Source: CAZAGT01 sp964484515
GTDB lineage: Bacteria > Desulfobacterota > DSM-4660 > Desulfatiglandales > HGW-15
Reading direction: 5' to 3'
DNA: 19,466 nucleotides
NCBI GenBank assembly: GCA_964484515.1
Contig: CAZAGT010000055.1
Location: 1 to 19,466, forward strand
Positions within the stretch are counted from its first letter, which is position 1; the number at the start of each line of letters is the position of its first letter. Under the pieces are notes generated by a model. That model had not been told where the DNA came from and made no database searches. It worked only from the letters and a program-made list of their open reading frames with translations. This document shows, one piece after another, positions 15,098-19,466 of this stretch. The translations under genes and the position numbers were made by a program.

Positions 15098-15913
15098 ATG
15101 GATATCAATTACCTGCGAGACCTGTTAGAGCAGCTCCGCAAGGGCCAGATCGACACCGGCGCCGTGCTTGAGGAACTCAAAAAGCTCCCTTTCGAGGATC
15201 TCGGCTATGCCAAGATCGATAACCACCGGGGCATTCGCAAAGGCGTGCCCGAGGTCATCTTCTGCCAGGGCAAGAGCATCGAGCAGGTCCAGGGGATCGT
15301 AAAGCGCATCACGCGGAACCATCACAACATCCTGGCCACCCGGGCCACCCAAGAGGTGGCCGATGGGATAAAGAAGGTCCTGAAAGACTCTGAATACCAT
15401 AAGATGGCCCGGATCGTCGTCTTGAAGCCGAGACCGGTCGACAAGGTGGGCAATCTCGCCGTGGTGAGTGCCGGGACTTCTGATATCCCGGTCGCCGAGG
15501 AGGCTGCCATCACCGCAGAGGTCCTCGGAAATCACGTGAACCGCATCTATGACGTCGGGGTGGCGGGGATTCATCGTTTACTGGCGGCCAGCCAAGAACT
15601 CCGCCAAGCCAACGTGGCGGTTGTGGTCGCAGGCATGGAGGGGGCGCTGGCCAGTGTGGTCGGCGGCCTGGTTTCATGCCCGATCATTGGTGTCCCAACC
15701 AGTGTTGGCTATGGCACCAGTTTCGGTGGCATAGCCGCGCTTCTCACCATGCTGAACAGCTGCGCATCCGGCATATCGGTGGTCAACATCGACAACGGAT
15801 TCGGCGCCGCCTATCAAGCCAACCTCATTAACAAGCTTGCCCTCAAGGAGACAAACGCAGAATCGTTGCCCAAGCCGATCGAGGCGAAAGGCAAGCTTTC
15901 GTCCATTAAGTAA
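15098..15913 (+). CDS. larB: Nickel pincer cofactor biosynthesis protein LarB
   Basis: LarB carboxylates nicotinic acid adenine dinucleotide to give the dicarboxylated mononucleotide, the first step of nickel-pincer nucleotide synthesis, used by lactate racemase LarA and its homologues. This 271-residue protein has the family layout: a helical N-terminus, then a PurE-like domain with VVSAGTSDIPVAEEA at about 122-136, VAGMEGALASVVGGL at 177-191, VPTSVGYG at 199-206 and MLNSCASGISVVNIDNGFGAA at 218-238. Cys222 fits the conserved cysteine that attacks the substrate. I chose ATG 15098, with AGGAAGG (about 15082-15088) upstream; a GTG at 15089 overlaps that site. larC follows after 261 nt. The cofactor's sulfur-transfer gene larE and a larA homologue are not in the window. 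Confidence 0.92.
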   Translation: MDINYLRDLLEQLRKGQIDTGAVLEELKKLPFEDLGYAKIDNHRGIRKGVPEVIFCQGKSIEQVQGIVKRITRNHHNILATRATQEVADGIKKVLKDSEYHKMARIVVLKPRPVDKVGNLAVVSAGTSDIPVAEEAAITAEVLGNHVNRIYDVGVAGIHRLLAASQELRQANVAVVVAGMEGALASVVGGLVSCPIIGVPTSVGYGTSFGGIAALLTMLNSCASGISVVNIDNGFGAAYQANLINKLALKETNAESLPKPIEAKGKLSSIK

Positions 15914-16010
15914 GACCCTGTGGCGTAGAGAATGGGGCAAGCGTGAGCCGGATAGATTTCCTGCAAGCGATCACGCCCAAAGTGGGTCATAATTCAAAAC
16001 GTGTTCCATC

Positions 16011-16103
16011 TGTTCTTGTCATGCCGGTCTTGATCCGGCATCCAGTAACGTAGGATTTAGAAATACCAATGGATTCCGGGTCAAGACCGGCATGACAAGA
16101 ACA
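16011..16103. repeat. Long inverted repeat between larB and larC
   Basis: Two 33-nt arms, 16011-16043 and 16071-16103, are reverse complements with 2 mismatches, separated by 27 nt. Each arm carries TTCTTGTCATGCCGGTCTTG or its complement. It resembles dispersed palindromic elements (TCATGCCGG...CCGGCATCC) seen between genes in many proteobacterial genomes. As RNA it would form one long stem that could stop or stabilise the larB transcript. Confidence 0.8.
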
Positions 16104-16174
16104 CCCATATGCGCCGATTGTCCAATTGAGGCGCGGCCTTAAAGGGCGTGGTTTTTCTTGGCCGAGGATTCATT

Positions 16175-17362
16175 ATGAAGATTGCGTATTTTGAGTGTTT
16201 TGCGGGGGCCAGCGGCGACATGATTCTTGGATCCTTGATCGACGCGGGGCTGGAGGTGGAGCGGCTCAAGGGGGAACTTGCCAAGCTCAAGCTGTCCCAT
16301 TACGATCTTGGCGCGGAAAGGGTGATCAAACAAGGGATGGGCGGAACGCAGGCCCTTGTGCGTGTGGACGAGGATCACCACGGTCACCATCATCGCCATT
16401 TGCACCATATCGAGGAGATTATCCAAAATAGCGGGCTGGACGAGGCGGTCAAGCAAAAGGGCATCGAGGTCTTCGGGCGGTTGGCCGCGGCCGAGGCCAA
16501 GGTACACCGTACCACCGTCGACAAGATCCACTTCCATGAAGTGGGCGCCATGGATGCCATCTTAGACGTGATGGGGGGGGTGGCTGGCCTAGCGTTGATG
16601 GGCATCGACAAAGTCTTTTGCTCACCCCTGCATGTGGGTTCGGGTACGGTCAAGTGCGCGCACGGGATCTTGCCCGTCCCGGCTCCCGCCACCCTGGAAC
16701 TGGTGAGGGGGAAACCGATTTACTCCAACGGCGTCGAAGGTGAATTGTTGACGCCTACGGGAGCGGCGCTGCTGACTACCCTGGCGGCGGGCTTCGGCGC
16801 CATGCCGGCGATGTCCGTAGAGAGGGTTGGTTACGGAGCGGGCACGGCCGAGCGCACGATCCCTAATCTGCTGCGCCTGGCCATCGGGGAGGCCGACGAC
16901 GAATTAGGGGCCTATGCCTCAGAGCGGGTCGCGGTCATCGAGACCAACATCGACGACATGAATCTTCAAATCTATGAGTATCTCACCCAGAGACTCCTGG
17001 AGATAGGGGCATACGACGTCTTCCTCTCGCCGCTTCAAATGAAGAAGAATCGGCCCGGGACACTCCTTACCGTGGTCTGCCCGCCGGAGGCGATGGAGTC
17101 CTTCACCGATTTCCTCTTGAGCGAGACGACATCCATTGGACTGCGATGGCGGATCGATCAGCGCCTGAAGACCGACACAAGCTTCCGAGAGGTCCAAACC
17201 CAATGGGGACCCGTCAAGTGTCAGGTATCCAGAATCGGCAGGGGACCGGCGAATGTTTCTCCGGATTACGAGGAGTGTCGGCGTGTGGCGCTTGAAAAGA
17301 ACGTACCCCTCAGGGCCGTCCTGGATGAGGTCTCTTCCTTATGCACAGAGAGCCTCGTTTGA
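16175..17362 (+). CDS. larC: Nickel insertion protein LarC
   Basis: LarC inserts nickel into the dithio-dicarboxylated pyridinium mononucleotide, using CTP, to finish the nickel-pincer cofactor. This 395-residue protein has the family N-terminus YFECFAGASGDMILG (5-19), a His-rich stretch at 68-78 likely to bind nickel, KIHFHEVGAMDAILD near 117-131, and the C-terminal domain with ETNIDDMNLQ near 259-268. Some species make LarC from two frames by programmed frameshifting; here it is one unbroken frame. I chose ATG 16175 with GAGGA (16164-16168) 6 nt upstream; the GTG at 16148 lacks a site. Its stop lies 4 bp from the end of the convergent AOR gene. Confidence 0.93.
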   Translation: MKIAYFECFAGASGDMILGSLIDAGLEVERLKGELAKLKLSHYDLGAERVIKQGMGGTQALVRVDEDHHGHHHRHLHHIEEIIQNSGLDEAVKQKGIEVFGRLAAAEAKVHRTTVDKIHFHEVGAMDAILDVMGGVAGLALMGIDKVFCSPLHVGSGTVKCAHGILPVPAPATLELVRGKPIYSNGVEGELLTPTGAALLTTLAAGFGAMPAMSVERVGYGAGTAERTIPNLLRLAIGEADDELGAYASERVAVIETNIDDMNLQIYEYLTQRLLEIGAYDVFLSPLQMKKNRPGTLLTVVCPPEAMESFTDFLLSETTSIGLRWRIDQRLKTDTSFREVQTQWGPVKCQVSRIGRGPANVSPDYEECRRVALEKNVPLRAVLDEVSSLCTESLV

Positions 17363-17366
17363 AACG

Positions 17367-19373
17367 TCATGAAATCAGTTCTCTCAATCCCTCGGCCACA
17401 TCCGCGAGTTTCAGTTCCTTAAGCCGGCCAGCCTTTGGAATCCCCTTCTGATCCCACCCCACGAGCTTGTAGTAGTCGTCCTTGGCCTTTTCGAGATCTT
17501 CACGAACATAGCGCCTTTCGCCGGCGTCTTCCGTGGTGTAGCAGATGTCGTGCAAGACGTCATCATCCCGGGTGCGTCCTTCGCGCGCCTGGATGGCCCG
17601 TTCCAGGGTGTTGAGCATGTCGCCGACCCTATAGGACTCCTCCTCACTCATGTCGACCCCGGTAACGGCCCGGAATAGCCGGCTCTCCAATGAGGAGTCT
17701 CCCACATGATCCTTGGTGTTCGGGTTGAATAGGAAGGGGAAGGCCACATCGCAGACAATATAACTGTCCTTGAGGATCGTGCGCTCAAAGAAGTGCTTCG
17801 CTATCCGGGGAGCCCAATCCCAATTGAGTCCCTGGCCGTCGGGGGTAAGGAACTCAGCCGCCTTTTCGGACCCGTAAGCGTGTCTCATCGTCGGCTTGAC
17901 GACGGGGATCAGCTCCTCGACTTCTGCGTAGTTGGCGGGATAGCCGAGGGAGACCGAGGCGCCCCACAATTGTGACATCAGATTATGGGAGACCATGGCA
18001 TCCCGATTGTCGAGGATCCAGAAGAGGGCCAGGGGAGCAATGGCGTATCCATCGGGGAACCCGCCATAGTAGAGCCAGTGCTCCCGATACCCGCCAAACT
18101 TGCCTGCGCGCGGATACAAGACGTGCATCAACTCCTCGGCCTGGCCCCCGAGCCGCGTAGCCGCCCGCACCACACCTTCCGCCAGCAGATCGCCGAACCC
18201 TTCGCGATGGGCGATCTTCCTAAGGAGCTCGGAGATGAATGCACGTCCTCCGATATCATCCAAGGGCAGTCCCGTCTCTTTCTCCGTGAGGATCTCCTCC
18301 TCATAGCAGGTTGCGAGCCACGGGATCATGCCATGCAGCTCATAGGCGTTGATGCCGTAATAGTCCGCCATGCGGCCGGCTTCCCACGTGAGCTTGCTGT
18401 ATCCCCTTTCCGGCTCCTTGATGATCGATTCGAGGTACATGTTCGATTGGGTGCACTGAGCGACCCCATTGGTGATGTCCGGGCCGCGCACCCGTGAACG
18501 GCAACCGATGGGGCACGCGTAACAGGCATCCGGGAGCCGTTCGTAGCCGGATTTGGGGTCTGAGCAGAGTTTCCAGAGTTCCCCCGGGCCGCCGGTGGCA
18601 TCACCGCGACCGGCACCGCCCCAGATGTTGTATCTGAAGCCCGGCTCACTCGGTTCCAGGAAGGAGCCCGGCTTGGAAGGCCGCGAAAACAGGTTGCGGA
18701 TATGTAATGTGAGTTCCATCAGTTCCTTGGGTCGGGCTACCCGGATCGAGCCGGTGCCCTGAACGGCAACGGCCTTCAGGTTCTTGGAGCCCATGACGCT
18801 GCCGAAGCCGCCTTGCCCCGATGCGTCTCCCGAGTCGGTCAGGATGATGCCCAGGCGTGTCTTGGTTTCACCGGCCTTGCCGATCGTAACCACCCGGGTT
18901 TGTGGACCATGACTCTTCCAGAGCAGGTCCTGTGCCGTAAAGATGTCCTTTCCCCAAAGATGGGAGGCGTCCTTGATCTGCACGTCGTCATCACGAATCA
19001 GGACGTAGACAGGCTTCTCGGAGCGACCGGATACGACCACGGCATCGAACCCGGCCCACTTAAGCTCCGGCGCCCAGTGTCCGCCACAGCCCGACCGGCA
19101 ATAACTCTCGACGGGGCCTGTCTGAGGGGCCTTACCAACCACCATAAATCGGCCCGATGTCGGCGCCAGGGTTCCCTGGAGCGGCCCGGTCGTCAGAATG
19201 AGGCGGTTCTCAGGATCAAAGGCCGCGGCCCCCGGCGGGACCTCTTCCCAATAGATGCGAGCCGCAAGGCCGCGGCCGCCGATATATTTGGGGACGTAGT
19301 CCGAGGTCGGGACAATGTCAGAGGCGCGTTTCGTCAAATCGATTTTCAGGATCTTGCCTGCCCATCCGTACAT
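17367..19373 (-). CDS. Aldehyde:ferredoxin oxidoreductase (AOR) family tungstoenzyme
   Basis: This 668-residue protein belongs to the AOR family, tungsten-bispterin enzymes that interconvert carboxylic acids and aldehydes with ferredoxin; some relatives, such as BamB of class II benzoyl-CoA reductase, act on other substrates. The N-terminal domain shows YGWAGKILKIDLT, YIGGRGLAARI, GTLAPTSGRF and GGHWAPELKWAGFDAVVVSG (98-116). GFGSVMGSKNLKAVA is at 189-203. The iron-sulfur cubane ligands are CYACPIGC (Cys284, 287, 291) and Cys541 in DSYIVCD. The C-terminus has YYKLVGWDQKGIP. Start ATG 19373 has AAGGAGGG (19383-19390) 9 nt upstream; a GTG at 19379 overlaps the preceding stop but is too close to that site. 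It is longer than the classical archaeal enzyme of about 600 residues and the middle region is divergent, so the substrate is open. Confidence 0.9.
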   Translation of the reverse strand: MYGWAGKILKIDLTKRASDIVPTSDYVPKYIGGRGLAARIYWEEVPPGAAAFDPENRLILTTGPLQGTLAPTSGRFMVVGKAPQTGPVESYCRSGCGGHWAPELKWAGFDAVVVSGRSEKPVYVLIRDDDVQIKDASHLWGKDIFTAQDLLWKSHGPQTRVVTIGKAGETKTRLGIILTDSGDASGQGGFGSVMGSKNLKAVAVQGTGSIRVARPKELMELTLHIRNLFSRPSKPGSFLEPSEPGFRYNIWGGAGRGDATGGPGELWKLCSDPKSGYERLPDACYACPIGCRSRVRGPDITNGVAQCTQSNMYLESIIKEPERGYSKLTWEAGRMADYYGINAYELHGMIPWLATCYEEEILTEKETGLPLDDIGGRAFISELLRKIAHREGFGDLLAEGVVRAATRLGGQAEELMHVLYPRAGKFGGYREHWLYYGGFPDGYAIAPLALFWILDNRDAMVSHNLMSQLWGASVSLGYPANYAEVEELIPVVKPTMRHAYGSEKAAEFLTPDGQGLNWDWAPRIAKHFFERTILKDSYIVCDVAFPFLFNPNTKDHVGDSSLESRLFRAVTGVDMSEEESYRVGDMLNTLERAIQAREGRTRDDDVLHDICYTTEDAGERRYVREDLEKAKDDYYKLVGWDQKGIPKAGRLKELKLADVAEGLRELIS

Positions 19374-19378
19374 GGTCA

Positions 19379-19466
19379 CTATCCCTCCTTGATGATCGGA
19401 TAACCCGTCTTGATGCCGGTGTCCGACCACTTGTATTCCAGGGCCCCATAGGGGCAATACATCCCG
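19379..19466 (-). CDS. C-terminal 28 residues of an upstream gene, possible iron-sulfur partner of the AOR
   Basis: A minus-strand frame is open from the window edge to TAG at 19379-19381, 5 nt before the AOR start. The visible end reads GMYCPYGALEYKW and continues to KEG. CPYGAL resembles the last part of a ferredoxin cluster motif, and AOR genes are often preceded by a ferredoxin-like gene, but only one Cys is visible. The AOR ribosome-binding site lies within its last codons, supporting an operon. Partial at the 5' end. Confidence 0.45.
   Translation of the reverse strand, partial: GMYCPYGALEYKWSDTGIKTGYPIIKEG

Overview
The window is about 19.5 kb of moderately GC-rich bacterial DNA (roughly 58-60% GC by eye). 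It looks like chromosome of an anaerobic, Gram-negative bacterium, plausibly a sulfate-reducing or syntrophic member of the Desulfobacterota (former Deltaproteobacteria). The evidence is a tungsten-type aldehyde:ferredoxin oxidoreductase (AOR) family gene, nickel-pincer cofactor genes larB and larC, exported proteins including one with a c-type heme motif, and short dispersed intergenic palindromes of a kind I associate with that group. The taxonomic call is inference. There are no tRNA or rRNA genes, transposases, integrases or CRISPR arrays.

Left part (153-4706, + strand): a tightly overlapping three-gene unit encodes a small VanZ-like membrane protein, a membrane-anchored protein with a formylglycine-generating-enzyme-like (FGE/SUMF) domain fused to leucine-rich repeats, and an exported trypsin-fold protein whose catalytic His appears to be replaced. 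A separate exported thioredoxin-like protein (CTWC) follows. The first two domain proteins seem to lack key catalytic residues, so the unit looks more like a binding or scaffolding envelope system than an enzyme pathway.

Middle (4707-9000): a gene-free, hairpin-containing stretch separates the thioredoxin gene from a convergent minus-strand gene for a large exported TolB/PD40 beta-propeller with one CxxCH heme motif, which has a near-consensus sigma70 promoter. A repeat-rich intergenic stretch of about 500 bp then leads to an ArsP-like (DUF318) permease that lacks the usual paired cysteines.

Right-middle (9015-14932, + strand): two large exported periplasmic binding proteins of the LivK/Peripla_BP_6 type lie in tandem without any transporter permease or ATPase. 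Both carry an unfamiliar domain of about 120 residues, present three times in total: at both ends of the first protein and at the C-terminus of the second. Next come an exported DUF362 protein with a textbook promoter, strong ribosome-binding site and strong terminator, and a small PEGA-domain protein.

Right end (15098-19466): larB and larC (nickel pincer nucleotide synthesis) are separated by a long inverted repeat. Only 4 bp after larC, a convergent AOR-family gene ends. Its upstream minus-strand neighbour is cut by the window edge, and its last 28 residues contain CPYGAL, suggesting an iron-sulfur partner.

The best candidates for something undescribed are the three-copy domain flanking the binding-protein fold and the VanZ / FGE-LRR / pseudo-trypsin operon.
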